This document shows positions 26,215 through 26,459 of a stretch of DNA of 26,459 nucleotides, piece by piece. Each line of letters begins with the position of its first letter. Within the stretch, counting starts at the first letter, position 1. Origin of the DNA: Apostichopus californicus (lineage: Eukaryota; Echinodermata; Holothuroidea; Aspidochirotida; Stichopodidae). The position numbers and the translations under genes were made by a program. The stretch lies in the NCBI GenBank assembly GCA_020650975.1, contig JAIPMN010005545.1, positions 1-26,459 of the forward strand, in the 5' to 3' direction. Below the pieces are notes generated by a model that saw only the letters and a program-made list of their open reading frames with translations, did no database searches and was not told where the DNA came from.

Positions 26215-26459
26215 GATTTCTCCAAATTTAAACTAAGGGTATAAATTATCGAGAACAATATAAAGGTGTTGCTGTTATCACTTTGATCGTTCTTGAAACA
26301 TTTCTATATGGAATGCATTATATTGACTACCGTGAAAGGCTATCTTTTTGTGTTGTACGCACGCGGCTGATGTTACCATGATGTATAGGCCTATACATGT
26401 TGTCTATTGTCTTGTCCAGTGACTTTAAAGGTCGGGGATATCGAGGGGGGGGGGGGGGA

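Larger units (their letters stand above)
22171..26459. other. Stretch with no recognised gene; scattered repeats and motifs
   Basis: Frames at 22648-22908 and 23414-23680 (plus) and 24801-25157 (minus) have no recognisable domain, and the second begins at GTG and has no internal ATG. Long G or C runs lie at 22231-22239, 24065-24079, 24753-24765 and 26445-26458. Other items are listed separately. I see no tRNA or rRNA gene. Confidence 0.5.

Overview
This is eukaryotic DNA from an animal: exons with GT/AG splice sites, long AT-rich introns, microsatellites, minisatellites and small non-autonomous transposons. The single recognisable gene is the 3' end of a TRIM9-type (TRIM9/TRIM67, class C-I TRIM) E3 ubiquitin ligase on the + strand. 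The satellites, the poly(G)/poly(C)-bearing hAT-like element and a SINE-like tail with an (ATT)n end suggest a marine invertebrate deuterostome, most likely an echinoderm. That is a judgement from texture, not a proven assignment; hemichordate, amphioxus or mollusc is not excluded.

Layout. 1-7362 is most likely intron upstream of the first visible exon. It holds AT and GA microsatellites, a two-copy tandem duplication of about 140 bp, a degenerate ~130-bp repeat rich in AGGTCA half-sites, and an 11-bp-based minisatellite ending about 70 bp before the exon. Three coding exons follow: 7363-7502 and 9706-9844 together encode one fibronectin type III (FN3) domain, and 11525-12039 encodes the whole B30.2/SPRY domain and the stop codon. 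The introns are 2203 and 1680 bp. The first carries a second minisatellite (15-17-bp units). Its 3' end is a SINE-like tail that runs into the acceptor of the second exon.

The RING, B-boxes, coiled coil and COS box of TRIM9 are not in this window and should lie upstream. The visible 264 residues would bind partners: in studied animals TRIM9 homologues act in netrin/DCC-dependent axon guidance and branching.

Downstream of the stop codon, a 3' UTR of about 1 kb ends near paired AATAAA signals at 13028-13040, with further possible sites up to 18231. From about 13 kb to the end I find no convincing protein-coding or RNA gene. This part holds a ~70-bp satellite whose units carry E-box palindromes (about 15950-16890), an intact hAT-type MITE with a perfect 8-bp target-site duplication (18426-18693), a degenerate relative (about 24497-24811), several hairpins, a diverged repeat pair, a CRE/CCAAT cluster near 23.2-23.3 kb, and most of the window's long G or C runs. 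I see no CRISPR array, bacterial operon, viral gene or obviously new multi-gene system. The unusual content is in the repeats and in the exon architecture.
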